Shown: positions 18,715 to 29,300 of the stretch, one piece after another
How the letters are laid out: each line of letters starts with the position of its first letter
Position numbering within the stretch: position 1 is the stretch's first letter
NCBI GenBank assembly: GCA_041392505.1
Contig: JAWKLX010000029.1
Span: 51,277 to 115,276, forward strand
Length of the DNA: 64,000 nucleotides
Direction: 5' to 3'
DNA from: UBA6168 sp041392505
Lineage (GTDB): Bacteria; Bacteroidota; Bacteroidia; Chitinophagales; Saprospiraceae
The notes under the pieces: model-generated
Told to the model about the DNA's origin: nothing
The model's input: only the letters and a program-made list of their open reading frames with translations
Database searches by the model: none
Translations under genes and position numbers: made by a program

Positions 18715-20303
18715 TTAATCCCTAACTGCTTCGGCAGCTACGGGCCGGACAGACTCCGTTGCAGCTTTTAGTTCACCTGTGGCTTTTAGGTGCTGGATAA
18801 ATTGGCGGATCTCTTCTGGCCGATATGCATTGGGATAGGCGTTCGCCGCACTGCGGTCGTCCACGCCACCGGAAGAGAAGCCGTAGCCCTTACCGTCTTC
18901 AAACCGGATCGGGCCGCCATCTTCGGCGGTGATGAAGAAAATATTATTGCCCTCATTGCCTTCTTCCACATCATCGAAAGTGTCCACGATCATGACGAGG
19001 TAGTAATAACCGGTAACTTCGGGCATGTCGTAGTTCCAAGCGATGCGGTAGTCGCCATCGAACATTTCATCAGCCAACTCGCCCTGAACCGGTAGGTTTT
19101 CATTGTACCACCAGTTGGAGCTATAACCGTAACCATCCTCGTAATACCCATTCGTATTAGGGCCGCCAAAATCGTTGGTGATGTACTGATGGATCAGGAT
19201 TTCATAATCTTTGGCATCGAAAGCATTGTAATAAAGATAGGTAACGCTCCAATCTTTGGAGGAGGAAATGCTTTTGTTTCCTATGTTTTTTACATCGTAA
19301 ATTATTTTCCGATAAATAGGATCGTATTCATCTTCATCGTCTTCATCGCTCAGTTCGGTGACAACAAGATCCGGCAGGGATGTGCTGTTATTGCTGGGGT
19401 TGACGGTAGGAGTGACACCCCCTGCGGTATTGTAGGCCACGAAAACATATTTGCAAAAAGAAGGGTTGGTCATCAAGCTGTAATCAACCCAGGCAAAACC
19501 ATTGTCCCCCCAGTTAGTGCCCCAAGAGTTGACTATGCGGAAGGCGTTTTTTCCATCATCATAACCAACAATGGTCATCGCATGGCCGCCAGAATTAGTC
19601 CTGTCCAGTATTTGGTTGGCAAATAACACCGTCACTGCGCCAGTTCTGAAAAGCTCGATTGACAAAGGCCAAAGACGAGTGGTCGGTTCTTCGACAGTTT
19701 TTCTTTGATCGTATTCTAATTGGAAGTTATGGTAGGAGTCGATGCGGTTATTGGAAGCCTCATTCGTCCACGACTGGCTTGGCGAATTGAGCAAGTCCCC
19801 AGCCCTTCATACCTACACTGTTTGCATAGTAGCCGCCCTGCTCGAGCAGAACGTCAAAGACACTCAAAGTGAGTACCATTGCAGTCAGGGCCTTTTAGGT
19901 TTTGAGGGATGGCCCAAAACAGGTCTTTGGGGCTCGCCTGTTTTGATTCCTGCCCCAGTTGACTACTATTATATTGTTTATCAATAGCGTTCATGGCCGT
20001 TTTGGTATAGTAGCCAGTGGCCCATGCAACACAGGTGCCATATTGACCTTGGCTTTGAACAGGGGGCAAGTCTGGGGTCAGGTCGACTTTGCTTGGCAGG
20101 TTGCTATTCCCAAATAATAGGATGTCCTGATAAAGTTGGCCATCATTTTCGGAGCCGAGCCAGCCACTGGAAAACTGGTTTTCTTCCGTTATCAAATGAA
20201 GGTCGGTTAGGTCGTTGGAAACAGGGTCTTTTTTGCAGGATGCTAAAAGGAGGAAGGTACATAGCGTTAAAAAAAAGAAGGATTGCGAACATTGATTTTT
20301 CAT
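18715..20303 (-). pseudogene. Papain-like (C1A) lipoprotein protease with CARDB-like tail, frameshifted
   Basis: The first frame (20303-19854) has a lipoprotein signal (LLLASCKK) and the papain active-site start, VQSQGQYGTCVAWA, with the catalytic Cys. Protein sense then leaves this frame near 19858 and continues as FDVLLEQGGYYANSVGMKGWG. It shifts again near 19800 into the frame that holds the catalytic His (GGHAMTIVGYDD) and Asn (IVNSWGTNWGDNG). A CARDB-like beta domain follows, rich in aromatic and acidic residues. All three catalytic residues are kept, so only frame integrity is lost. Joined it would be about 530 aa, anchored in the envelope. A copy of the proposed sigma motif (20347-20375) lies 44 bases upstream and a strong terminator follows. 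Confidence 0.8.
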
Positions 20304-20346
20304 GATTTATTTTTTTTTGAAATGAATGATTTTGGTTGGCAATCCT

Positions 20347-20375
20347 TTAGTGCAGCAGTGCGGAAAAGCGTACCC
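20347..20375 (-). promoter_or_regulatory. Predicted ECF sigma promoter, motif copy 2
   Basis: On the minus strand it reads GGGTAC, 14 bases, CTGCACTAA (20375 down to 20347), preceded by T. It lies 44 bases upstream of the papain-like protease start at 20303, a normal promoter distance. Confidence 0.7.
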
Positions 20376-20405
20376 AACGGTTCTCATTTTTTTTCAAAAA
20401 AAAAA

Positions 20406-20438
20406 CGGGGCAATTTCTGCTCTTTGGAAATTGCCCCG
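20406..20438 (-). terminator. Intrinsic terminator of CHAT copy B
   Basis: A perfect 12-bp stem (CGGGGCAATTTC with its inverse at 20427-20438) is followed on the minus strand by a long T-run, 47 bases after the stop at 20485. Confidence 0.85.
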
Positions 20439-20484
20439 GTCACGTCAAACCAAACTTTTATTCAGTTGGAAAATAATTAAGTCG

Positions 20485-23361
20485 CTATTTCATCGGTGAC
20501 ATATCTCCCACAGGTATCATGGCCGCCCAAAAGAAAGGGTGCTTGCGGGTGTTTTCATTTTCTTTTAAATGTTTCAGCTTCGCCAAACGTAGCGCCTCGT
20601 CCTTCGATTTCCCCTGTTTTAAAAACAAGTAAAAATTCATGGTCAAATCTTTCGTCGCCTTATCATCCACCACCCACAAGGTCGTCAGAATGCTTTTCGC
20701 CCCAGCGTAAGCGAACGCCCTCGCCAGACTGATGATGCCCTCACCACGTTGCAGTTCTCCAACAGCAGTTTCACAAGCTGAGAGCACGACGAGGTCGGCG
20801 TTGAGTTGGAGGTTATAAAGGTCACGCACATACAAAAACTCGTTTTCGATGCTGTCTTTTTGCTCCGCAAAGGCGAGATAAGAATAATCACCTACCCGTG
20901 GGTCAGCAATGCCGTGGGTGCTGAGGTGGACGATGCGGTAATCGCCCGCTGTCTCGTTGAAACGGTCTTCGGTGGCATCACTGTTGAGGTAGTAGTCGCC
21001 ACCCCAGAGCTTGCTGGCGGCAGCAGCCTCCTCTCCACTGGATGGCAGATTCGAGAACTCCTTGCGGGTCACCACTTCTGTTGTAACAACTGCCACCTTT
21101 CCGTTTGCGAGGGTATCCAATTCAACGGAGGCTAAATTTTCCACCTTATCGTAGCTGTTTTCATAGAACGGGGCAAATGCTACCAACGATTTGGTAGGCG
21201 GTTTTGTGTGCTGCTTATCCATCATCTCCCGGAGTAGCGTGGCTGAATAGCAATAACTGAATTGGTAATCGTTGAGCAGAAAAGGGTAAGAACTGAAATC
21301 CGAAACGCTGCCCGGCCGCTCTTTTAACAACGCCTCAAAAGGCACATAGCCAAGTATACCATCGGGTACGATGATGACTTCTTCCGTAAGTCGTTCTTTT
21401 ATTGGGGCTATCAATTTGTTGTACAACTTCGGGGCAACATCTAAATAATCCCTCAGTGTCGTTTTGAAAAGGTCGTCGTTTCTTTCGATTTGGTCTTTCC
21501 CGTAATAACCTGCCAGACCGTTTTGCATTTGTTTTACCCAGTCATTCAAGGGAAAATCCTTTTTGACTTCCACTACTTGGTAGTCGTTTTTTTTGATGGT
21601 GAAAATAAAAATAGAAGAGTCACCGACGAAGTATTCGAGGAGGGTCTGGTCCGGTTGTAACAACTGGCTGAGCTCATCAACAGCGATAACCTCCTTTTTG
21701 TATTTCAATTGGAAATAGGCCGGATGGTTGGTCTCGAACTCTTTTTCCAGCGACTCCAACTGCCGGGTAATGTCGAATATTTCCGCTTCCTTCGCCACGA
21801 TCGGCTCTTTGTCTTCAGGGCTTAGGTCAAATAATTCTTTTTCCTTTTCATTCAGGGCTGACTTCAGATTGGTTTCTTTTTCCAATAAAGCTATGGGCAC
21901 TCCGCCAAAGCGTTTGGCTTCCGCCTCCAACATGCTACCCAGCAGGAAGTACCCTTTGGCCTCCTCGGCTACCCGAAACAATTGGTTCTGACGCTCCGGC
22001 CTTTGAATGAGTATGTTCATCATCTCCTCTGTCAGGTCGGTGCGAAAGGATAAGTTAACCCCTCTGTTTTCTTTGGAAAAAAACTCCTGCTGTTCGTCCA
22101 ATTGGTCAATGGCGCTTTGCAACACATCAATCGATTTTTCCAAAAATTCCGTTTGGTTTTGCTGCCGATAAGCCATGTAAAGGGCTTTCGCATATTCATT
22201 TTTGATTCGGGTATATTCCGTTATTTGTTTGTCAGGAAGCTCTGTATTTTCGATGTCAAGTCCGCTTTTCTGGTAAAATTCTATCGCAGCGGCGGGTTGA
22301 TTTTGGCGGACGAGATTGCGCAGCAAATAATATTTAGCTTCCAAAACGGCCTGGTGCTGGCTGCCAAGTACCGGCTCAAAAACCTCGACAATAGATTGAA
22401 AGACGACAGCCGCAGAGTCGAACATTTCGGCTTTCCAATAATTGGAGCCAAGCGCTATTCTTGAATGAATAAGGGAAGGATGAGCGCCAAAGCCACGCTC
22501 CGCATAACGATTTAGGGAACTTTTAGCGTATTTAATCGCCGCTGAGTAGTCTCCCTTTAGTTGATAACAAAACCCAATGTTGTTTTCCACATAAGCGAAA
22601 AGTAAGTCACGTTGGGAAAGGGTCGTATCAAAGGTGGTCATAGCCATGAAATAGTATTCGAGCGCCTGCTCCGGTTTGTTCATACCGCTGAAAGCATTGC
22701 CAATATTAAGGTAGCACTTACCCGTATGCGAGTCTTCCTGATTGTTGATTTTCTGCTTGTGAATATCCAAGGATTTAAATTGATACTGCATGGCCCGTGC
22801 GTAATCGTCCAGTTCATAATAGACGTTGCCGAGGTTCATGTAGGGGAAGTCCAAAGATGATGAGTTTTCCCCTTCTGATTTTATATAATAGGCAATGGCA
22901 GTATCGAGGTGCGCAGCTGCTTTATTGAATTGCCCCATTTGGTGATAGAGGCCACCGAAATTGCTGTGAATCCTGGCCACCAAAGCACTTTCCTCTCCGT
23001 ACAGTTTTTTACGGAGATCAATTGCTTTGTAGTAAAAATAGGGGATGCTATCGAGCTGTCCCAAGTAAAAATTCATCGTGCCAATATTGAAATAAGCATC
23101 GGCAGTAAATGTATTGACCAGCCCAAAATTTTCTTCAGCAGCATGGAGCAGTTGCGTGTATAGCTGCAGCGCATCAGCGTATTGTGCACTCTTCACGAGT
23201 TGGTTCGCAATATCAAATGCGCTGTCCATAGCTACGGAATCTTTTACCGGAAAATTTATCAAAGCATCGCGCTCGGTTTGACCGGAAAGCATGTTTGCAG
23301 AAACATGGAGTAATAGTAAAAGGGCGAATTTAAAATAGCGAAAATTGATGGAGAGGTACAT
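20485..23361 (-). CDS. Exported TPR-CHAT caspase-like protein, intact copy B
   Basis: This 958-aa protein is the only unbroken member of the array. It has a signal peptide (about 1-27, ending MLSGQ) and TPR repeats over about 45-420 (e.g. YFNIGTMNFYLGQLDS and CYLNIGNAFSGMNKPEQALEYYF). A helical linker covers about 430-570, and a CHAT domain about 640-958. The catalytic pair is His816 in IVHLSTHG and Cys863 in VLSACETAVGE. The usual closing segment PVGDMSPMK is present. CHAT proteins are caspase/separase-clan proteases held off by their TPR arm until a ligand or partner binds. The signal peptide places this one outside the cytoplasm, which is unusual for a cell-suicide protease. Target unknown. 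Confidence 0.88.
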   Translation of the reverse strand: MYLSINFRYFKFALLLLLHVSANMLSGQTERDALINFPVKDSVAMDSAFDIANQLVKSAQYADALQLYTQLLHAAEENFGLVNTFTADAYFNIGTMNFYLGQLDSIPYFYYKAIDLRKKLYGEESALVARIHSNFGGLYHQMGQFNKAAAHLDTAIAYYIKSEGENSSSLDFPYMNLGNVYYELDDYARAMQYQFKSLDIHKQKINNQEDSHTGKCYLNIGNAFSGMNKPEQALEYYFMAMTTFDTTLSQRDLLFAYVENNIGFCYQLKGDYSAAIKYAKSSLNRYAERGFGAHPSLIHSRIALGSNYWKAEMFDSAAVVFQSIVEVFEPVLGSQHQAVLEAKYYLLRNLVRQNQPAAAIEFYQKSGLDIENTELPDKQITEYTRIKNEYAKALYMAYRQQNQTEFLEKSIDVLQSAIDQLDEQQEFFSKENRGVNLSFRTDLTEEMMNILIQRPERQNQLFRVAEEAKGYFLLGSMLEAEAKRFGGVPIALLEKETNLKSALNEKEKELFDLSPEDKEPIVAKEAEIFDITRQLESLEKEFETNHPAYFQLKYKKEVIAVDELSQLLQPDQTLLEYFVGDSSIFIFTIKKNDYQVVEVKKDFPLNDWVKQMQNGLAGYYGKDQIERNDDLFKTTLRDYLDVAPKLYNKLIAPIKERLTEEVIIVPDGILGYVPFEALLKERPGSVSDFSSYPFLLNDYQFSYCYSATLLREMMDKQHTKPPTKSLVAFAPFYENSYDKVENLASVELDTLANGKVAVVTTEVVTRKEFSNLPSSGEEAAAASKLWGGDYYLNSDATEDRFNETAGDYRIVHLSTHGIADPRVGDYSYLAFAEQKDSIENEFLYVRDLYNLQLNADLVVLSACETAVGELQRGEGIISLARAFAYAGAKSILTTLWVVDDKATKDLTMNFYLFLKQGKSKDEALRLAKLKHLKENENTRKHPFFWAAMIPVGDMSPMK

Positions 23362-23411
23362 AATCTTTGTGGGTTATGATGAAGATTAAGATAAGCCCAA
23401 AAATAAAAAAA

Positions 23412-23433
23412 GCCCGGAATTCTCAATCCGGGC
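23412..23433 (-). terminator. Terminator hairpin carried in the duplicated ExbB tail
   Basis: GCCCGGA (23412-23418) pairs with TCCGGGC (23427-23433) and a T-run follows on the minus strand. It is almost identical to the hairpin at 38472-38493 because both belong to the same duplicated segment. Confidence 0.75.
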
Positions 23434-23494
23434 AGATTAAAGCTCAATGGCTTAACAACCATTTAATGCCTTTTTGGTATTGGCCATTCAGGTG

Positions 23495-23750
23495 TTAAAT
23501 ATGCCCCATTTAAATCCGACTGATCAAATTGTCGATGATATAGGATTTGGTCTGGGAATAAAAGGTATCCATATCTTCCTGGTAGCGGTGGTAGAGAAAA
23601 TTGAGCACCAATCCGGTCAGCAAGGCAACCAAAGTGGTATCGAATGCCATGTTCAATTGGCTGGTGATCTCCGGCATCCCTTCCTCCGTTTTGGCCAAGT
23701 GCGCCAATCCGATGGCGGATGAAAGGCCGATGAGGGTGCCGATGAAACCG
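23495..23750 (-). pseudogene. Truncated duplicate of the MotA/TolQ/ExbB gene 3' end
   Basis: The bases match the last part of the ExbB-like gene at 38555-38810 without gaps. They encode AHLAKTEEGMPEITSQLNMA and the fourth membrane segment, LLTGLVLNFLYHRY. Homology stops abruptly at 23750 (GATGAAACCG), where a TPR reading begins. A base change turns the codon after LISRI into a stop, so the true end VGHI is lost. The fragment has no start and cannot make a channel subunit. It shares its terminator with the duplicate. Confidence 0.85.
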
Positions 23751-24239
23751 TGTGACCCTCCACCAGCTTATTCCGCTGAACGGACAGGACTTCGTTGTAT
23801 TGTCCAAATACTTTATCGAAATCTCTCAGGATTTTATGCAATAACCCAATCAAAACGTCCACTTTAGCCGATTCCGGGCCCACACCCAACATGTCCTTTA
23901 TCATTTCAGAGGAACGGCTCAGGCAATTAGAGGCCTGATCAAACTTCGATAGTTCCAATTTGCAAATACAACGCAAGCGCAGGCTTTCTGCATACTGGAG
24001 GGAGTCTTCTTTTTCCTGCAAATGTGCCTTCGTTGCCATGCCTCCAACTCCCTTATCGCACGGTCGTATCGGGCTGAATCGATGGCTAAATTGATTTGCT
24101 CAAAAAAGATACGGTGTCAATTCCCGTTGGCGACGAAGCCAGGTGGTCGTTGTTCTGTGCAAAAGAAAACGGTGCAAATGACAACCCGATCAGGAAGAGG
24201 GTAATGGTTGGGATGAAAAACGAATGGATATTTTTCATA
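23751..24239 (-). pseudogene. Remnant of a fourth exported TPR gene (probable CHAT copy D)
   Basis: The start at 24239 encodes a signal peptide (MKNIHSFFIPTITLFLIGL, then SFAQ) and ends in frame soon after. Other frames carry on with NLAIDSARYDRAIRELEAWQ and then AHLQEKEDSLQYAESLRLRC, VDVLIGLLHKILRDFDKVFG. This is the start of a TPR arm like those of the CHAT genes. At 23750 the sequence switches to the ExbB tail, so the rest of the gene is gone. Two or more frameshifts are present. Assignment to the CHAT group rests on the signal-TPR layout and location, not on a surviving CHAT domain. Confidence 0.6.
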
Positions 24240-24343
24240 AAGTAAAAGGCATTAAATGGATGACAGGTATTTGTTTGGAAAAATTAAAAGCAGGTTTGTT
24301 TTGGTGAAGGGCTGTCTTATTCATTTCTGGGCTGAGCCACTTT

Positions 24344-24949
24344 TCAATACCCCCGCAAGCGACTAATTTCCCGCTCGTATTGCCTGACCTGGTTTTCGTA
24401 TGTAGCAATCAGGTTGAGGGACGATTGCTCCGTCATAAAACTGGTGGCGCCGTAGTTGGTGTTGCGGCTTTGGTAATCGGCCAGCCTCCTTCTTTCCTCC
24501 TTTATCTTGTTGTTCAGCACTTTGACCTGAAACTGGTACTGTTCAATCTGAATGGCTTTTGATTTTGCGCTTCCGGGAATAAAAGGTATCCATGTCTTCC
24601 AAATAGTGGAGGCAGTGGTATTGCTACTTCCTCTGCGGTTCCAATAATAGGTTTTGCCATTATAGTAAGTGACCTGAATCGTATTCTTGTCCAACATGGT
24701 AAAAGTGAGAATATCGACGAGGGTAGAGCCATTATAAAAATAGGCCTGATATTGATTATTGCCGATATAGGAGGCATTGATCCAGTTGCCACCGGCCAGG
24801 TTGTAATATTTCATGCCGCCGGAATTGGCGACTGCTTTAAAGCTGCTGCCGGAAGAAGAGTCCCATGTGCCAGTTGGATTTTGGGCACTAATAGTCATTG
24901 TCATCAAACAGATGAAAAAAGCGAAAATTAATTTTGCATAATTTTTCAT
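24344..24949 (-). CDS. Exported protein with small beta domain and C-terminal coiled coil
   Basis: The 201-aa product has a signal peptide (about 1-22, ending TISAQ) and a compact beta-rich domain (25-105, NPTGTWDSSSGSSFKAV). The domain resembles small lipocalin-like WxGTW folds. A coiled coil of about 70 residues follows (KVLNNKIKEERRRLADYQ). The join between the two parts (about residues 112-126, bases 24575-24606) is encoded by 32 bases nearly identical to a stretch of the ExbB gene read in another frame. I see no enzymatic motif. It is the only gene between the TPR remnant and the 338-aa membrane protein, and is probably periplasmic. Confidence 0.65.
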   Translation of the reverse strand: MKNYAKLIFAFFICLMTMTISAQNPTGTWDSSSGSSFKAVANSGGMKYYNLAGGNWINASYIGNNQYQAYFYNGSTLVDILTFTMLDKNTIQVTYYNGKTYYWNRRGSSNTTASTIWKTWIPFIPGSAKSKAIQIEQYQFQVKVLNNKIKEERRRLADYQSRNTNYGATSFMTEQSSLNLIATYENQVRQYEREISRLRGY

Positions 24950-25054
24950 GACGATTTTTTTTATTTTGAAAAAATTAAATTTTAATAAATTATTAGTGTG
25001 GTTTAATGCGGTTTAGTATCCAATATTTATGACTGTTTTTAGAAGAAATAATAA

Positions 25055-26071
25055 TTATTTATGGCGATATTTTTCCACATCCAATAAATGATCTTTTCCG
25101 TATTTTAATTCAAAAACATAAATGTGACGCCAGTTAATATGCCGGGTCCAAAAACCCGGTTCCTTTGTTTGCACCAATTTACTTTCGTATTGATCAGTCA
25201 ATATTTTGATAGCTATCTTTTTGCCAGCTGGTATGCGGGAAATTCTTTCGTCGGCAGCCCCTAATACGCGGCTATTAATAAAAAAAATAAAGCCGGGAAA
25301 TTCCTCCGTTTTGATTTCCATGTGACGGGATTTAGTGCCGTTTCTATTAGTCGCAACGATCAGGGCTGGCGATTCCGATAATGTTAGTTCCAGATTCATA
25401 AGTTGCTCTATATCAACACCTTTTCCTATTGCCTGCTCGGACTGCCAGGCAAGGTATAGCAGCGGCAATGAGGCCAGCAAGATGACACCAAGTATTTGAT
25501 AGACAGCCTTTGTTTTGGCCTTAAAAGCTTGTTTACCATAGTCGGGGAAATGATTTTCAAAATAGGTGGCTACCTCCTTAAAATTGGCGCAATCGGTCTC
25601 ATTAAAAACATAATTGCCGGAGTCAGTGCATATCGTCAGGTGATTTGCCTGGTGATATTTTGAAATCAAAAAAACATCCTGTCCAAAGCCATTTATTTTT
25701 CCGAGGAACTTAAATTGTTTATCCATTGGTCTTTTGCTAAAAAGCAGGTCACCTTTGATGCGATATTGTTTCTTAAAATAGGGCAAAAAAGCATTTATTA
25801 ATCCGACCGTTACGAAGGAAAGTCCCATCATTATTTGTAATAAATCAGGATATGGACTTTCGTTGGCAATCAACCCCGAATGAATAAAATAAATCCCCGG
25901 TCCAAAGAGGCACAGATAAATAAGGACATTAAAAAAATAATTGGGCGCGGGCGATTTTGTTATTATCTCTTCGGAGGGAGGAGAATTCGTGCCCGGATTT
26001 ATTTCAAATAATTGCTCGTATTCACAGTAATTATTATCGGAATATGGCTGGTATTTTTTGAGTGACTCCAT
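25055..26071 (-). CDS. Membrane protein with PH-like soluble part, unknown function
   Basis: The 338-aa protein has two membrane spans close together at about residues 47-67 and 77-97, and a third at about 188-206. The loop between them (100-185) contains GKINGFGQDVFLISKYHQ. The C-terminal 130 residues are beta-rich and soluble, ending in HIYVFELKYGKDHLLDVEKY. The pattern of paired spans and a beta domain is seen in many small bacterial membrane proteins of the PH-like or YdbT type, but no motif settles it. A sigma motif (26234-26262) and a 30-aa ORF precede it, so it may belong to the proposed regulon. The start at ATG 26071 is likely. Confidence 0.6.
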   Translation of the reverse strand: MESLKKYQPYSDNNYCEYEQLFEINPGTNSPPSEEIITKSPAPNYFFNVLIYLCLFGPGIYFIHSGLIANESPYPDLLQIMMGLSFVTVGLINAFLPYFKKQYRIKGDLLFSKRPMDKQFKFLGKINGFGQDVFLISKYHQANHLTICTDSGNYVFNETDCANFKEVATYFENHFPDYGKQAFKAKTKAVYQILGVILLASLPLLYLAWQSEQAIGKGVDIEQLMNLELTLSESPALIVATNRNGTKSRHMEIKTEEFPGFIFFINSRVLGAADERISRIPAGKKIAIKILTDQYESKLVQTKEPGFWTRHINWRHIYVFELKYGKDHLLDVEKYRHK

Positions 26072-26120
26072 ACTTAGTAGATTTATTTTTTTATTAATTT
26101 ATTTCCAGACTGGAATAGAA

Positions 26121-26213
26121 TTATCCCATTCCTTTTTTTACCAATAAATGTTTTTCGATGAAATAATCGATCAGCGGGTTGTCGTGCTGGGAGTGGTGAT
26201 GTGGATTTTTCAT
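26121..26213 (-). CDS. Small His-rich ORF, 30 aa
   Basis: ATG at 26213 opens a 30-codon frame, MKNPHHHSQHDNPLIDYF..., ending at TAA (26121). It begins 20 bases downstream of a copy of the proposed sigma motif. It has a His/Asn-rich start and an amphipathic helical end (LIDYFIEKHLLVKKGMG). No signal and no known family. It may be a real small protein or a leader peptide for the membrane protein 50 bases further on. Support is positional only. Confidence 0.35.
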   Translation of the reverse strand: MKNPHHHSQHDNPLIDYFIEKHLLVKKGMG

Positions 26214-26233
26214 GATGGAGATGATTTTACCAT

Positions 26234-26262
26234 TTAGTGCAGCAGAATCCAAAAAAGTACCC
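26234..26262 (-). promoter_or_regulatory. Predicted ECF sigma promoter, motif copy 3
   Basis: On the minus strand GGGTAC, 14 bases, CTGCACTAA (26262 to 26234), preceded by T. It lies 20 bases upstream of the small ORF at 26213 and about 160 bases upstream of the membrane protein at 26071. Confidence 0.68.
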
Positions 26263-26284
26263 AGACAGATTAGATCTAAAATAA

Positions 26285-26317
26285 AAAAGGCTGCCCCGAA
26301 CCACAGGGCAACCTTTT
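26285..26317 (-). terminator. Terminator hairpin after CHAT copy C
   Basis: AAAAGGCTGCCC pairs with GGGCAACCTTTT, with one bulge, about 20 bases after the stop at 26337. Confidence 0.7.
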
Positions 26318-26336
26318 CTAGGCGGGGTATTATTGT

Positions 26337-29300
26337 CTAATCCAGTGCCTGCATATCGCCTACCGGCACGAAGCCGGCCCAGAAGAACGGGTGTGAATAT
26401 CCCCTGTTTTTCAACAGTCCCAGCTTCGCCGATTGCAACGACGCATCCTTCGCCTCCCCATTTTTAAGTTGCTGGTAAAACACCTTCATCAAGTCCTTAG
26501 TGGCTGAATCATCGGCGACCCAGAGGGTGGTGACGATGCTCTTTGCACCCGCATAAGCAAAGGCCCGGGCCAGACTGATGATGCCCTCGCCTCTTTGCAG
26601 TTCGCCGGCAGCGGTTTCGCAGGCGGAGAGGGTCACCAGGTCGGCATTGAGTTGGGTGTTGTAGAGGTCACGGACGTAGAGGAATTCGTTTTCGAGACTG
26701 TCTTTTTGCTCCGCAAAGGCGAGGTAAGAGTAGTCGCCCGAGCGGCTGTCGGCCACGCCGTGGGTGCTCAGGTGAACAATGCGGTAATTGCCAGCCACCT
26801 CGTTGAAGCGGTCTTCGGTGGCATCGGCGTTGAGGTAGTAGTCGCCGTTCCAAAAGAGGCTGGCAGCCTTGACCTCCTCGCCGCTGGCGGGCAAGTTGTT
26901 GAAGTCCTTTCGGGTCACCACATCGTTGAAAATCAGCGTGTCCTGACCATTAGCGAGGGTATCGAAGGTGAGGGAAAAGGTGGTGTCCAACAGTTCGTAG
27001 CTGCCTTCGTAGAACGGCGCAAAGGCCACCAGTGAACCCGTTGGCTGCCGTTTGTGCTGCTTTTCTTTCATCTCCCGAAGCAGGGTGGCGGAGTAGCAAT
27101 AGCTGATTTTATAGTCCTTTTCGAGGAAGGGGTAGGTGTCGAAAACACTCGCCCGTTTGGGTTGGCCTGATAGCAATGCTCCGAACGGCACATAGCCCAA
27201 CAGCCCATCGGGTACGATGATAAGCTCGGAGGTGTTGAGCTGTTCTTTCACCGGGGCGACCAACTTCCCGTACAGTTGCTGGCTGGCTTCGATATATTGT
27301 TGGATTGTTTCTTTGTACAGGTCGTCGGTGCGCTGAGCGAGGGGTTGGGTGTAGTAACCTGTCAGGCCGTTTTGCAGTTGCTTTACCCAGTCTTCTAATG
27401 GAAAATCCCTTTTGACCTCCACCACATCGTATTTGTCCTTGCCGACGGTGAAAATGAAAATGCTGCTGTCGCCGACGAAGTACTCCAATAGCGTTTGATC
27501 GGCAGTGAGCAGGGTGTCCTGCACGTATCCCAGACTGACGGTGGAGAGGTCGTATTTGAGTTTGTAGTAGTCGGGGTAGTCGGTTTCAAAGCGTTCTTTC
27601 AGCGCCTCATATTCCCGATTCAGATCGAACAGTTTGCTGCTGATGGCGAGGACGGTGGTGTCGGTTTCTTCCAGACCCTCGCTGAGTTTTTCCTGGCGCT
27701 TTTTGTCGTAGTAGGTAATGTCTATGCGGAGGTCGTATTCTTTTTGGAGTAGGGAGTCGGGGATGCCTGCGTATTGGAGGGCGTTGGATTCAGTTATTCC
27801 ATGTTTAAGGAGATTTGATTTGCTTTTTTCTTGGTAGCCAAATATTCTTTCATTAAATATGTACTGATCAGAAAGATCAAGTTTGTACAATAATGTTGCG
27901 ATGCTATTCTGGTAAACTTTCTTCGTGTCATTTAAAAACTCATTTTGGAGATAAATATTGGAAACTGAATTTGTTAGGTAATCAATATAATTTTCAAAAT
28001 GGTTTGAGTACAAAATAGCCGAATCTAAAAAAATAGAATTACCTTCTAAAGTGAATAGGTCATTATGGTTCTTTATTAGGTTTTTGTAAGAGTACAACAC
28101 ATCGTCATAAGATAAAATATTGTTAAAGGAATGTTCATCATTTATGTCCAAATTATTGGAATAAAATGAATAGAGAAACTGTGAATTCGCTTTATGAAAA
28201 TTCTTATTTTTATTAAGATAGACCCCATAATGGTTTCGGATTTCTGTTGTCATGGGATGTTTTTCTCCAAAACTTTCAATCCTAATATTAAGTGCTTTTT
28301 CAAATAACGAATCAATCCTGCTAAGCCCCTCACATGAACCAATCATGGCCCGTCTTAAATACCATCTGGCAATATCCGCATCACTTTCCCCAAAGTTGGA
28401 CACCCATATATTTTTAGCCAAATCGTTATAATGGAGAGAATTGTCGTGATCATGAAGCAATGAGAAAATGGTAGCCATATTATTGTAGGATGCTGCGAGT
28501 TCTGGATGAGAGTCACCCAAATTTTCCAATAAGATTTCCATGGAGTTTTGATGGTAATATAGAGCCGTCTCAAAATCGTTGATTCTTTGATAAATGTTTC
28601 CTAAATTCATATAAAGCATACCTATTTTTGGATGACGGGGGCCCAATCTGCCTTCCCATATTGATAAGGTTTTTCGCAAAAAAAGCAGGGATTTTTGATA
28701 GTCGGGTAAATAGGTATAAACACTTCCCAAATTGTTGTAAGCTCCTGCCGTTACAGGATGATTATCTCCAAATTCTTTTTCCCATATTTTTCTGCATTTT
28801 CATAGTAAAATATTGCCTTTTGATAAGCACCTTTTACATAATGAATGTTCCCTATAAAATTATATGTACTTGCTATTTCCTTATGGGAGTCTCCAAATAT
28901 TTTTAATGGATTTCTAACGCATCCAAAAATTCTTTTCTGCTTTTTCTAATTGATTGGTTCTAAAATATGCAATACCGATATTGTATTTGGTGTCAGCAAC
29001 CAACTCGTTGTAATACCCCAACTGGTTCTCCCTATACTCAGAGATATTTCATGAAATATGTGGCTTGATCATATTGGCCGTTATAGTGATTAACTACACC
29101 TAAGTTGTTATAGCCTTTTGCCAATTCTAAGCTATGTTCACCAAAAGTGATTCTTTTTAATTCCAAGTTTTACTAAATAGACTGTCAATGCTAAATTATA
29201 TTGTCCAGAAATTGCATAAGACCTTCCTAATTGAAAGTATATTTCCCCCAACAAAAATTCGTTTTTTAAATTTAACTGTATAAATATACATTTAGCTGCA

